Positions 1 through 8,846 of a DNA stretch of 64,000 nt are shown one piece after another; positions within the stretch are counted from its first letter, which is position 1; the number at the start of each line of letters is the position of its first letter. Made by a program: the position numbers and the translations under genes. The stretch spans positions 40,804 through 104,803 of the forward strand of contig CAXBEA010000001.1 in the NCBI GenBank assembly GCA_963974645.1, in the 5' to 3' direction. The notes beneath the pieces were generated by a model. The model was not told the origin of the DNA. It worked only from the letters and a program-made list of their open reading frames with translations, and did no database searches. This stretch comes from Motiliproteus sp963974645 (GTDB lineage: Bacteria > Pseudomonadota > Gammaproteobacteria > Pseudomonadales > Balneatricaceae).

Positions 1-324
1 ATGTACAGAGCAGATGATTGAGAACATCTAACGTTACAGTGTTTTTGTTAAAATAGTTTAAAAACAGTTTATTACCTAGATGTTAAAGCGGAGTTCAGTG
101 GAGGTCTGAACGCTGCCGGTCAGACGGTTTTCGTACAACTTGATCGCTTAATTTGACTCCATGAGGTCCAAAAGGCGCCTTGTCACCAAGGTTTTATACA
201 ACCCTGTAGTAACCGAGGGTATAGGCTGATTATTTGATATAGGAAAATGTGTTATTTGATAAAAGTCATTAATATGGCAATATTTTCTTATTTAAAATAG
301 AGCAGGGATAGGAGGTCCAAGCAT
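1..324. other. gene-free left edge with weak hairpin
   Basis: I find no convincing coding region here. Bases 104-109 and 120-125 form a 6-bp inverted repeat (GTCTGA/TCAGAC) followed by GGTTTT, which could be a weak terminator of a rightward transcript entering from outside the window. The last 100 bases are AT-rich and probably hold the promoter of the small gene at 325. Confidence 0.4.
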
Positions 325-513
325 ATGAATCAAACCCCTCAGCGTTACCAGCAGGTCTTGCATCGATTGCAGAGGCTTCGCGGTGATTTACTAAATCAGC
401 GCTGCAGTGTTGTAGAGATAGAAGCTGAATTGGATGGGTTGTTGTTATCGATAGAGCAGGATCTGCTTATTTGCAGACTCGAAGTGGAAAAAAATTTACG
501 ATTTAATACGTAG
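325..513 (+). CDS. small protein of unknown function (62 aa)
   Basis: I do not recognise this protein. The start is supported by a strong Shine-Dalgarno sequence, GGAGGT at 311-316, eight bases before ATG. The product is mostly helical by composition, rich in Leu, Arg, Gln and Glu, with no signal peptide, membrane segment or cysteine pair; its single stretch of heptad-like leucines suggests a short coiled coil. It stands alone, with AT-rich sequence upstream and a leftward gene downstream, so context gives no role. The ribosome-binding site is the main reason to accept it as real. Confidence 0.6.
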   Translation: MNQTPQRYQQVLHRLQRLRGDLLNQRCSVVEIEAELDGLLLSIEQDLLICRLEVEKNLRFNT

Positions 514-669
514 CTTTCGAGACGCTGTAATTCCTGTAACCGGCCATTGATGCCGTTTTGGGCGTGGCATTACTGTCCCGTTGACTGAATAATTTTCAGC
601 CGAGGAGATGTTTTACCCGTTGTGAACGCGTGTCGGCAGTTTGTATTGGCAGACCCGCCGAACATTCTC

Positions 670-1284
670 CTAGAAAGGTCTGTCGAGAGAAATTACTTCC
701 CCGCCCATAAAATATTCAGATGCGCCTAAACGGGCAACAGGATCAAGTTTCATCGTATCAATTTTAACCCTCCCCTTAGGGTCCAGCTTAACCAGGCTAT
801 CGTCTATATAGATCTGATTTACGCGTCCTATAATCATGGCTTGCGGTGTATTTCCAATCTTATGAATCTCATAGTGTTCACAGCCAAAAGCAATTTTTGC
901 GTCCTTTAGCCGGGGTAGAGGGCAGCCTTCAAATTTAACCGTTTCTAGATCTAATTCATCAACTTCTGAGATGTTGGCAGGGCGCGTTGCCGAGCTTTGG
1001 TTCATCGCTTCAAGCTGATCCCTGCCGGGTATATGGATGACAAAATGACGTCTGTTCTCGATATTGACGAGCGTGTCCTTATCGCTGCCATCCGGTTTTT
1101 TGCCAATAGAGATCATTACCAAGGGTGGGTTGCTGGATACCGCAGTGAAATAGGAAAAAGGGGCTAAATTATAGCGACCATTCGGGTGTTCGGTTAGCAC
1201 CCAGGCAATGGGCCGAGGGACGAGCGTTTGGATCATGCTGAAGTAGACCGCAGTAGGGGACTGTGTGCTTAGATCGATATTCAA
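670..1284 (-). CDS. flavin reductase family protein (FMN-binding split barrel)
   Basis: A 204-aa protein of the flavin reductase/DIM6-NTAB type. These proteins bind FMN on a split beta-barrel and usually reduce flavin or serve as small flavoproteins of unknown substrate. The family pattern is visible near the N-terminus: LVPRPIAWVLT at about residues 21-31, then NLAPFSYFTAVSSNPP at about 39-54, the part that contacts the FMN phosphate. The start is TTG, chosen because GAGGAG lies six bases upstream. It is a single gene facing away from the next one at 1421. No partner monooxygenase is next to it, so the physiological electron acceptor cannot be named. Confidence 0.85.
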   Translation of the reverse strand: MNIDLSTQSPTAVYFSMIQTLVPRPIAWVLTEHPNGRYNLAPFSYFTAVSSNPPLVMISIGKKPDGSDKDTLVNIENRRHFVIHIPGRDQLEAMNQSSATRPANISEVDELDLETVKFEGCPLPRLKDAKIAFGCEHYEIHKIGNTPQAMIIGRVNQIYIDDSLVKLDPKGRVKIDTMKLDPVARLGASEYFMGGEVISLDRPF

Positions 1285-1420
1285 GCTGAACTCCTCGATG
1301 AAACATTTTCCCCCATCATACGGTGAACAGAGTTTGTTTTCAGCGGCATATTTTATCGCTGCTAAGCTTGATCTAGCCTATTTGTTGTGGAGATTGACAG
1401 TTAGGACGTGAGCGGGACGT

Positions 1421-1738
1421 GTGATTATTGAACTGTACAGCTGTAGGGATGAATGGCCGCAAATCAAGTCTTTTGCTAAGAGAGGTGTGGTTGTGGAGTT
1501 TGCTGAGGTCTATGTAGGTCTAAAAATAGGCGCGCTGAAAGAAGTTGTTTTTGAGCCTGGGCATCAGGGCTGGATGATGTTTCTTCGAGACGATGAAGAT
1601 GCACTGCTGCCGCTAACGAAAGCGGGCCAGGCTTGCGTGTTTGAAAGTCTTTCGCGAGCGTCTGAGCTGGCCCGTATGCTCGGATTTCGCCAGGTAAGCC
1701 TGTCGCCCAAGATCAAATTCAGCAAACGAAGCCGATAG
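1421..1738 (+). CDS. hypothetical protein (105 aa)
   Basis: No family is recognised. The start is GTG; the sequence just upstream has only a weak GAG-type ribosome site. The protein is soluble, without signal peptide or membrane segment, and has an alpha/beta composition: an early strand IIELYS, a central GWMMFLRDDEDALLPL segment (about residues 46-61) and a basic tail ending KFSKRSR. It ends 15 bases before the convergent enoyl-CoA hydratase-like gene. I consider it a real gene because its frame stays open with normal codon use for the window, but no function can be given. Confidence 0.55.
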   Translation: MIIELYSCRDEWPQIKSFAKRGVVVEFAEVYVGLKIGALKEVVFEPGHQGWMMFLRDDEDALLPLTKAGQACVFESLSRASELARMLGFRQVSLSPKIKFSKRSR

Positions 1739-1753
1739 CAGTGTTAAGCAGTT

Positions 1754-2563
1754 TTAACTGCTCCATACCGGGGAGCGCTTGCCTAAGAAGGCATTTATAC
1801 CCTCTATGGCATCCGGGTGCTGTATGTTGCAGCCCATGACCTCTGTGCAATCGCTGTAAGCTGCAGCGAGGGGCTGATGCAGCTGGCGGTAAAATGCTTG
1901 TTTACCGGTGCGGACGCAATTTCCAGACTTAGAGGCGATGTTGCGTGCTAACCCCAAGGTCGTTTGTTTAAGTTGTTCTGCCGTTACGACTCTGTTGACC
2001 AATCCTATCTCGTAAGCCCGTTGCGCACTGATCATCTCGCCGAGTAATAGCATCTCCATTGCGTGTTTCTGAGATACCGTGCGGCTTAGAGCCACCATCG
2101 GTGTGGAGCAAAACAAACCGATATTGACTCCCGGTGTGGCAAAGCGTGCGCCTTCCTCCGCTACCGCCAAGTCGCAGCTGGCGACGAGTTGGCAGCCGGC
2201 CGCGGTAGCGATGCCATGTACTTCTGCGATAACGGGCTGGGGAAGTTGATTGATAGTTTGCATCAGGTTGGAGCAACGAGTGAATGTCTGTTGCTGACGG
2301 CTTGGATCATTATCCTGAGTCAATTGTTTAAGGTCATGCCCGGCGCAAAATCCTCGTCCTGCTCCGCGAAGCACGACGACTTTGCTTGTGAGGTCTTTAG
2401 CCAGGGTCTCAAAGCTGCGGGTCAGAGCATCAATAAGTTCGTCAGAGAGCGCGTTATAAGCATCGGCTCTTTCTAGGGTCAGGGTTGTCACCCCCTCGCT
2501 ATCATCACGTGAAACTAGATTTTTAGAGTCTGTAGACATGTCTGTAGTTATGTCTGTAGTCAT
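1754..2563 (-). CDS. enoyl-CoA hydratase/isomerase family protein, ECHDC3-like
   Basis: A 269-aa crotonase-fold protein. The oxyanion-hole segments are present: GFCAGHDLKQL (about residues 71-81) and HGIATAAGCQLVASCDLAVA (about 115-134). Both glutamates that act in true enoyl-CoA hydratases are absent: the Glu expected in CELA is Gln here (GCQLVASCD), and the Glu of the later PEI motif is Gly (TPGVNIG). This pattern is typical of the ECHDC3-like branch, so a classical hydratase activity is unlikely; the CoA substrate is unknown. The N-terminus is three repeats of four codons (MTTD, ITTD, MSTD). ATG at 2563 has GAGG upstream; the second ATG inside the repeat is an alternative start. Confidence 0.85.
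   Translation of the reverse strand: MTTDITTDMSTDSKNLVSRDDSEGVTTLTLERADAYNALSDELIDALTRSFETLAKDLTSKVVVLRGAGRGFCAGHDLKQLTQDNDPSRQQQTFTRCSNLMQTINQLPQPVIAEVHGIATAAGCQLVASCDLAVAEEGARFATPGVNIGLFCSTPMVALSRTVSQKHAMEMLLLGEMISAQRAYEIGLVNRVVTAEQLKQTTLGLARNIASKSGNCVRTGKQAFYRQLHQPLAAAYSDCTEVMGCNIQHPDAIEGINAFLGKRSPVWSS
2528..2563. repeat. 12-bp tandem repeat x3 in the 5' end of the hydratase-like gene
   Basis: Three consecutive units of GTCTGTAG followed by ACAT, TTAT or TCAT. They keep the reading frame and encode MTTD-ITTD-MSTD on the minus strand, so the number of units can change without breaking the gene. Confidence 0.9.
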
Positions 2564-2645
2564 GGTTGTTGCCTCTGTTTTGTCTGGATATAACGAGATA
2601 GATTAGCGCAGATTGACGGAGCAGTAAGCTTGAATTGGTAATAAA

Positions 2646-2670
2646 AAACCCGGCGGGTAAGGCCGGGTTT
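2646..2670 (-). terminator. Rho-independent terminator of pckA
   Basis: A 9-bp perfect stem AAACCCGGC/GCCGGGTTT with a 7-base loop. Read on the minus strand it is followed by a run of T, as expected for the transcript of pckA, which ends at 2706. Confidence 0.85.
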
Positions 2671-2705
2671 AGATTGTGTTACAAAATAAATTTATTGAGC
2701 CTGGG

Positions 2706-4316
2706 TTATAGTTCTGGTCCAGCAGCGACCAGCGCTTCACCTTCAGGTGTGTCAGTAAAACGCTCAAAATTATCAACAAACATCGCTGCTAGATTCTTAG
2801 CTTTGGATTCCCAAACAGATGCATCGCTATACGTATCTTGTGGATTGAGGATGCCGCTATCGCAATCGTGCAGTGCCTGAGGTACTGCTAGATTGAAATG
2901 AGGCAGTTGCTTGAATTCGCTCTTTTCAATAGATCCATCCAGAATCGCATCGATAATTGCGCGCGTGTCTTTAATCGAAATTCGCTTGCCGGTGCCATTC
3001 CAGCCAGTATTGACTAGATAAGCCTGAGCGCCAGACGCGTTCATGCGCTCCGTTAATACCTTGGCGTAGGTGGTGGGGTGCAGGCTTAAGAAAGCAGCGC
3101 CGAAGCAGGATGAGAACGTGGGCGTCGGCTCGGTGATGCCTCGCTCGGTGCCGGCAAGTTTAGACGTGAAACCAGAAAGGAAGTAGTAGCGAGTCTGCTC
3201 TGGTGTTAGCTTAGAGACGGGCGGAAGTACCCCGAAAGCATCCGCAGTCAAGAAGATTACCTTGCTCGCGTGGCCGGCTTTAGAAACAGGTTTGACGATG
3301 TTGTCGATATGATGAATAGGGTAAGAGACACGGGTATTTTCGGTCTTGGAGCCATCGTCAAAGTTAATTACGCCTTCATCTGTAACAGAGACATTTTCGA
3401 GCAACGCATCGCGGCGAATAGCATTGTAGATATCGGGTTCGTTCTCTTTGCTCAGATTGATGGTCTTGGCGTAGCAGCCACCTTCAAAGTTAAACACGCC
3501 GTTGTCATCCCAGCCGTGCTCATCGTCACCGATCAGTTCACGCTTAGGATCTGTCGAGAGTGTGGTCTTGCCTGTTCCTGATAGGCCGAAGAAGATCGCA
3601 GTATCACCGTCTTTGCCGACATTCGCAGAGCAGTGCATCGATGCGATCCCTTTCAGCGGGAGCAGGTAGTTCATCATTGAGAACATACCTTTTTTCATCT
3701 CACCGCCGTACCAGGTGCCGCCGATCAGCTGCATTTTTTCGGTGAGGTTAAAGGCTACAAAGTTTTCAGAATTCAACCCTTGCTCTTTCCAGTCTGGGTT
3801 GGTGGTTTTAGCGCCGTTCATAACAATGAAGTCTGGCTCGTAAGTGCTCAACTCTTCATCGCTGGGGCGAATAAACATGTTCTTAACGAAGTGTGCCTGC
3901 CAGGCTACCTGGGTAATAAAGCGAACGCTAAGACGGGTGTCGTCGTTGGCACCACAGTATGTATCAACCACGAACAGTCGCTTACCAGACAGTTGCTTGG
4001 TAACCCGTTTCTTAAGGTCGACCCAGACTTCCTGGGTAATGGCTTTGTTGTCATTCTTGCCTTGATCTGACCACCAGACAGTGTCGCGGGTAGTGTTGTC
4101 TTTGACGATGTACTTATCATTAGGAGAACGACCGGTAAAAATTCCGGTGTCGACCGATACGGCGCCTAGTTCGGTCACGATGCCCTTTTCATATCCGGTT
4201 AACGAAGGCTTGGTTTCTTCCTCGAATAGCTGTTCATAGGAGGGGTTGTAAACAATCTCTTGTGCGTCGTGAATACCGTATTTGGCAAGATCAATCGTAG
4301 GCCGGGCTTCTGACAT
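2706..4316 (-). CDS. pckA: phosphoenolpyruvate carboxykinase (ATP)
   Basis: Converts oxaloacetate and ATP to phosphoenolpyruvate, CO2 and ADP in the cytoplasm, the first committed step of gluconeogenesis. The 536-aa length is normal for the ATP-dependent enzyme. The kinase-1a P-loop GLSGTGKTTLS lies at about residues 244-254, followed by the metal-binding ELIGDDEHGW (kinase-2) at about 260-269; FTGRSPNDKYIV near residue 60 is the oxaloacetate-binding region. ATG at 4316 has an AGGAG sequence upstream. It is transcribed alone and ends at its own terminator. With ppsA, fadE and prpE elsewhere in the window it fits growth on organic acids and fatty acids. Confidence 0.98.
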   Translation of the reverse strand: MSEARPTIDLAKYGIHDAQEIVYNPSYEQLFEEETKPSLTGYEKGIVTELGAVSVDTGIFTGRSPNDKYIVKDNTTRDTVWWSDQGKNDNKAITQEVWVDLKKRVTKQLSGKRLFVVDTYCGANDDTRLSVRFITQVAWQAHFVKNMFIRPSDEELSTYEPDFIVMNGAKTTNPDWKEQGLNSENFVAFNLTEKMQLIGGTWYGGEMKKGMFSMMNYLLPLKGIASMHCSANVGKDGDTAIFFGLSGTGKTTLSTDPKRELIGDDEHGWDDNGVFNFEGGCYAKTINLSKENEPDIYNAIRRDALLENVSVTDEGVINFDDGSKTENTRVSYPIHHIDNIVKPVSKAGHASKVIFLTADAFGVLPPVSKLTPEQTRYYFLSGFTSKLAGTERGITEPTPTFSSCFGAAFLSLHPTTYAKVLTERMNASGAQAYLVNTGWNGTGKRISIKDTRAIIDAILDGSIEKSEFKQLPHFNLAVPQALHDCDSGILNPQDTYSDASVWESKAKNLAAMFVDNFERFTDTPEGEALVAAGPEL

Positions 4317-5066
4317 CTGTTTCTCCTAGGTGTTCTGTAATTTAAGTCTTAGCTGTATGCACAAGCCATTTAGTCAGGCTTCCAGCAACAGTATGTACTC
4401 AGACGTCGAGGTTAAAGTGGAGGCTGTATCGCCTCTCGAGTTGTGGATCGTCTTTAGCGCAAGCTGAGCATTATAGATATTACACAAAATCATTCAATCG
4501 GAATGAGCATAAACCCTGCTTTAGTCGTATGCATTGGTGTCGATTAGAGCGTTCTCATCGGGGGGATTTGTCTAGTCTTGGCAAGGGTGAAAAAAATCCC
4601 TTTTAGCTATTTTGTGCTTCAATTTCTCTGCTGAATCAGCACGCAGCTATATCAGAACCTGCTTGAGTTTGAGGTTTATCAGGGGATGCAGCCATTTGCT
4701 CACAGCTTCTGTGTATAACTCTGTGGGTTAAATGCTTTAAAGGCGCCTCAGTCCTTATGTTTTGGGTGGTTGCTTTAGATTGGTTAAAAATTAACCTGCT
4801 TGTTATATCTTCATAAATACAATGACTTAGAATAGTCAACATGTAGGCGTGAAATTATTTTTTATAAAATCGTTGAGATTTGAACCGTTTTCATGGTCCT
4901 TGGGATTTGTGTGAGTAAACATCTTGACAGGATTCCTGAGATCACTCCTAAAGACCTTGAATTATCCTGTTTTCAGCCCGCATTGGGCCTGGACGGGTGG
5001 CTTAAGTGCCTGGGTATCTCTGTGGTAAGCTAGGCTCTCTTTTTATCAGCGGGTTGATGCGGTGTT
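4317..5066. other. 750-bp intergenic region between pckA and dusC
   Basis: This divergent promoter region has no gene I can support. A perfect -35 hexamer TTGACA at 4924-4929 faces dusC, but no good -10 follows at the right spacing. A 68-codon open frame on the minus strand (4636-4842) has no ribosome site and unlikely composition. The length leaves room for long leaders or a small RNA, but I see no clear terminator. Confidence 0.5.
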
Positions 5067-6104
5067 ATGCCTATTTATTTAGCGCCCATGGAGGGGTTGG
5101 TTGATCCGGTTATGCGGGATGTCATTAGCCGTATCGGTGGAATAGACCGTGCGGTGACAGAGTTCGTTAGAGTTTCTGATCGGGTGTTGCCCAAGCGAGT
5201 TTATCTGCGTCTTTCGCCAGAATTGAATCAGGGTGGTACCACCACAACAGGGCTCCCAGTCTATATTCAACTACTCGGATCAGATCCAGATAGGTTGGCA
5301 GGATGCGCGAACAAGCTTGTGGAACTCGGCGCGCCGGGGATCGATCTGAATTTTGGCTGCCCAGCTAAAACCGTCATCCGCAACCGGGGTGGTTCGATAC
5401 TTCTGCGTGAACCCGATCTAATCCATCGCATTGTTGCCAGGGTGCGGCAGGCCGTCCCTGTCGCTATTCCGCTTACGGTAAAGATGCGTTTGGGTTACGA
5501 GGATGATTCTCTGGCACTGGAGAATGCGCAGGCTATCGCTGATGCCGGCGCGGTTGAACTCTGTGTGCATGCACGAACCAAGGTTGAAGGCTATAGGCCG
5601 CCTGCACACTGGGAGAAAATTGCTCAGATTCGCAAGGTAGTTTCTATTCCTGTCGTGGCTAATGGCGAGATCTGGAACGTCGAAGATTTTATCCGCTGTC
5701 AGGCGGTCAGCGGCTGTGATCGGTTAATGTTGGGGCGAGGGCTGATCGCCCGTCCCGATCTGGCATTGCAAGTCAGGCAGCAGCTTCGGGGGGAGTCCGT
5801 AGTCCCGATGCGCTGGTCAGAGTTAGTCCCCTGGATAGAAGACTATTACCTCCAGCTTGAAGAGCTAGCGCCGCGTTATGCCGATGGTCGGCTGAAACAG
5901 TGGTTGAGATTACTGCAACGTAACTATCCGCAGGCTAAAGCCTTGCTGCTGGAGATTCGTCGGCAAACCGCCAGTCACGAACTGCTCGCTGGGCTATGGC
6001 GATCGGCGGATTATGATAGCGAGAGAGTCTCCGAAATACTGCTAAACGAATTAACCCAGCGACCTGCTGGGGTCTATTATCCGGCACTGGACGCCCAGTT
6101 TTAG
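5067..6104 (+). CDS. dusC: tRNA-dihydrouridine(16) synthase
   Basis: FMN enzyme that reduces uridine to dihydrouridine in the D-loop of tRNA using NADPH. Family marks are LAPMEGLVDPVMR at residues 5-17 (FMN-binding start of the TIM barrel), NFGCPAKTVIRNRGG with the catalytic cysteine near residue 98, VKMRLGY near 139 and the FMN-phosphate motif ANGEIW near 199. The start sequence MEGLVDPVMRD and the missing C-terminal dsRNA domain fit DusC better than DusA or DusB. It stands alone, with a long leader, and its stop overlaps the convergent rlmG by four bases. Confidence 0.93.
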   Translation: MPIYLAPMEGLVDPVMRDVISRIGGIDRAVTEFVRVSDRVLPKRVYLRLSPELNQGGTTTTGLPVYIQLLGSDPDRLAGCANKLVELGAPGIDLNFGCPAKTVIRNRGGSILLREPDLIHRIVARVRQAVPVAIPLTVKMRLGYEDDSLALENAQAIADAGAVELCVHARTKVEGYRPPAHWEKIAQIRKVVSIPVVANGEIWNVEDFIRCQAVSGCDRLMLGRGLIARPDLALQVRQQLRGESVVPMRWSELVPWIEDYYLQLEELAPRYADGRLKQWLRLLQRNYPQAKALLLEIRRQTASHELLAGLWRSADYDSERVSEILLNELTQRPAGVYYPALDAQF

Positions 6105-7246
6105 TCTTTGACTGCCTTGAGCAATACAAACTTAGGATTGTTGGCGACCAGTTCGCAGTTACCGAATAGCTTGCGTAACTGGACGTGGTAGCCCAGATGG
6201 CGGTTGCCAATCACCCAGAGCTCCCCCTGGCTGCGTAACACCCGTTTGGCATCGCTAAACATCTGCCTGGCGATATGATCACCGATGGTCTGCTGCTGGT
6301 GGAAGGGTGGGTTATTAAGGACCAGGTCCGCACTTTGGCCGGTAAAGCTTTCCAGGCAATTATCGGCCTTAAACCGGGCTGATCGCTGGTGGCTAAAACC
6401 GGCGTTAAAATTCTCCTCTGCTGATCCCAGCGCCCGGTATGAATCATCGACAAAAACCAGCTCTGCAGCCGGGTTGCGTTCAGCGGCGATCAAACCCACG
6501 ACACCGTTGCCGCAACCTAGATCAATAATGGTTTTAGCTTGATCGGAGCTGGGCAGGTGCTCGAGCAGGAGCCGGGTACCAATGTCGAGCTTTTCACGCG
6601 AAAACACCCCCGCGTGATTGCTGATGGTAAAGCGACTATTTTCGAGCGGGTACTGGCTGGGGTACTTGCTAGGGAGCCGGTTTGAATCCTGGCTTTGAGA
6701 CCTCAGTTCGCAGAATACCAATCGCGCCTTCTTTTTGGCGAGAGAGGTCGTGGTCGGGCCGAGAATCTGCTCGAACAGCGCAAGCGTCGACCGATGGATA
6801 TGTTTGGCCATGGCTGCTGCAATAATTCGACAATCGGGCGCCAGCTGGCTGCGTAGTCGTTGTAGCTGATCTTCCAGCAGTGCCAGGGTGGTGGGTATTT
6901 TAATCAGCAGCAGGCGAACAGGTTCGGGTGGCAGTTCAAAGGGAGTTTGAGTCGTTATCTGGCCTATCTCCAGCTGGTTGAGGCGGTAGTTATGCGCCAC
7001 TGCCTGATGAGCGATATAAGAATCTGCATTAAAGACAGGTGAACGCTGATTGAGTGCCACGCTCAGCGCCCCGAAGCTGTCATTGAGTATCAGAGGTCGC
7101 GGCAGCGGCTGGGGCAGTTCAGCCAGCTGCTGTAGAAGTAGTTCATCAGCAGCGTCCCAGGCGCGCAGGGTCTCACGGGGTCGCGGTGGATAGCGTTGGA
7201 GCTGGAAGGTCCCCTGAGGAACCGATAATTGTTGTTCGACGTTCAT
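6101..7246 (-). CDS. rlmG: 23S rRNA (guanine(1835)-N(2))-methyltransferase
   Basis: SAM-dependent enzyme that makes m2G1835 in 23S rRNA. The protein has the two-domain plan of RlmG/RsmC: an N-terminal methyltransferase-like domain that lost the SAM site (ILNDSFGALSVAL) and a C-terminal active domain with DLGCGNGVVGL for SAM and the catalytic motif NNPPFHQQ. The match to E. coli RlmG includes FEQILGPTTTSLAKKKARL and the C-terminal NPKFVLLKAVK. I chose ATG at 7246, which has GGAG five bases upstream; the longer frame to 7384 would overlap the transporter gene and adds residues unlike the family. With this start it has 381 residues, the usual size. Confidence 0.93.
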   Translation of the reverse strand: MNVEQQLSVPQGTFQLQRYPPRPRETLRAWDAADELLLQQLAELPQPLPRPLILNDSFGALSVALNQRSPVFNADSYIAHQAVAHNYRLNQLEIGQITTQTPFELPPEPVRLLLIKIPTTLALLEDQLQRLRSQLAPDCRIIAAAMAKHIHRSTLALFEQILGPTTTSLAKKKARLVFCELRSQSQDSNRLPSKYPSQYPLENSRFTISNHAGVFSREKLDIGTRLLLEHLPSSDQAKTIIDLGCGNGVVGLIAAERNPAAELVFVDDSYRALGSAEENFNAGFSHQRSARFKADNCLESFTGQSADLVLNNPPFHQQQTIGDHIARQMFSDAKRVLRSQGELWVIGNRHLGYHVQLRKLFGNCELVANNPKFVLLKAVKD

Positions 7247-7328
7247 GTTGCTCCAAGACGGGTGATGGTAGTGGCTGGCACCGATGCTAATAGCGGCTCT
7301 ATCTAATAACGGCTTTGATAGCGGTGCT

Positions 7329-8846
7329 TCAGCGGGGTTGTGGGCAGTTGGACAGTTGCAGTCGTAAGCGTAGCCAGCGGGCAACGCTATCCACCACCAT
7401 GTTCAGCGCCGCTGCAATCAGGATCAAAAAAACTGCTCGGTCGAAACGTAACTCTTCGAATGCTGAATCGATATAAAAGCCGAGGGTCTGGATGCCGAGA
7501 ATACCGAGGATGGCGGTTTCGCGCAAAATAACCTCCCAGCGATAGAACAGGAAAGCTAGGAATTGGCGGTAAATTCTCGGGATGACTTCAAACAGGTAAC
7601 GGTTGAGTCCCGTTGTGCTGTCTTCACGTAGCACCAGGCTGTCGCTGTATCGACCGATGAGGTGGGCGATAATCGCCCCGTTGTGGAGTGCCAGTGCCAG
7701 CAGTGCTGGCAGCATCGAGGGACCCAGTACCAGTAGGGCGACAAACGCAAGCATCAGCTCGGGGATCGAACGGAAAATCACCAGTAGCAGCTGTCCTGCG
7801 GTACGGCCCGGACGTCGAAAAAACTGATTCGAAACCAGCGGGAATAGTAACAGCGTAACCAGGCCGGTGGCGACCATCGCGATGAAGCCGAGCAGCATCG
7901 TGTTGAGGACACCGCTGGCCGCCTGACCTTTGATAAGATACAGGCACCATTGCCAAAGATTCGACCAGCTTTGTGACTCAGTAACAGATTGCCCCCGAAG
8001 CGGCGCGGGTAGCATGTCTTCACTGATAAAGCGGACGATCAGGCCCCAGTCAAACTGTTGCTGCCAGGGCAACCAGGCTATAGCGCCGAGCAGGTATACA
8101 GGCAGTAACCAGCGCTTCCCAAAGAGGCTGCGTAGACTGAAAATCAATAGAAAAAATAGGTACAGCAGTGCAGCTGCCTGTGAATATAACCCCTGCTTAA
8201 ACGCAGTTTCCAGATGGAAACCCAGTGTCGGCAAGCCGATAAAGCCCAGTACGGCGCTGGAGCGAATGGCGCACTCCAGCCGGTATTGGGTGTAGCTTTT
8301 GATATGGGGGTAGGCTTGCGGGAGTCGGGTGTAGAAAAAACGGCTCAGCCGGTGGCTACCGGGTGGAAGTAATCGCCAGGCCCCAGAATCGCTCTCTTCT
8401 AAAATTTCAGCATACACTTTGGCGAAGATACCGGCGTAGGGGATGGCGATCGCCAACACCCCAGTCAGGGTCGATAGTCCGAACAGTTGCAGCAGCAGCA
8501 GTGCCCAGAACAGTTCATGGATCGAACGGATAAATGCGCAGAACAGCCTTACCGTGCGCCAGCTAAAACACAGCGCCAGCAAGCCGCCAGCAGGGACCGC
8601 AATGGCAACGCCAACCAACGCGAAGGCTAGGGTGTTGACTAGCGCTGTGACGAGTTGCTCGACACTCCAGAAATCGGGGCTTAGCAACCCGGCACCGATA
8701 CGTCCCAGCTCTAGCCAGGGATCGGCGGTATGGATCTCGATATCGGCTAGCGGCAGGCAGAACGCGGCAATGAAGACCAGGCCAAGACTGGTCCGAAATA
8801 GCCGGGTAGCGCTGGCGCTGGCTTCTCGAGAAGGGCGTAGCCTCAC
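7329..8846 (-). CDS. phosphonate-type ABC transporter permease, two PhnE domains fused
   Basis: Inner-membrane permease of 505 aa, about twice the usual PhnE length of 250-280. Two permease modules follow each other. The first (about residues 60-235) contains the loop FIRSIHELFWALLLLQLFGL and ends near GFIGLPTLGFHLETAFKQG; the second (about 310-495) repeats it with IFRSIPELMLAFVALLVLG and GILGIQTLGFYIDSAFEEL. A fused permease would do the job of a homodimer. The GTG start overlaps the stop of the ATPase gene (GTGA), so the two are probably translationally coupled. Neighbours are the ATPase and a binding protein of the putative selenate type, so selenium oxyanion uptake is the leading idea; phosphonate or phosphite remain possible. 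Confidence 0.88.
   Translation of the reverse strand: MRLRPSREASASATRLFRTSLGLVFIAAFCLPLADIEIHTADPWLELGRIGAGLLSPDFWSVEQLVTALVNTLAFALVGVAIAVPAGGLLALCFSWRTVRLFCAFIRSIHELFWALLLLQLFGLSTLTGVLAIAIPYAGIFAKVYAEILEESDSGAWRLLPPGSHRLSRFFYTRLPQAYPHIKSYTQYRLECAIRSSAVLGFIGLPTLGFHLETAFKQGLYSQAAALLYLFFLLIFSLRSLFGKRWLLPVYLLGAIAWLPWQQQFDWGLIVRFISEDMLPAPLRGQSVTESQSWSNLWQWCLYLIKGQAASGVLNTMLLGFIAMVATGLVTLLLFPLVSNQFFRRPGRTAGQLLLVIFRSIPELMLAFVALLVLGPSMLPALLALALHNGAIIAHLIGRYSDSLVLREDSTTGLNRYLFEVIPRIYRQFLAFLFYRWEVILRETAILGILGIQTLGFYIDSAFEELRFDRAVFLILIAAALNMVVDSVARWLRLRLQLSNCPQPR

Noticed and set aside
4636..4842. 68-codon open frame on the minus strand between pckA and dusC
   Set aside because: No ribosome-binding site, unlikely amino acid composition and no recognisable similarity; best treated as a chance frame.
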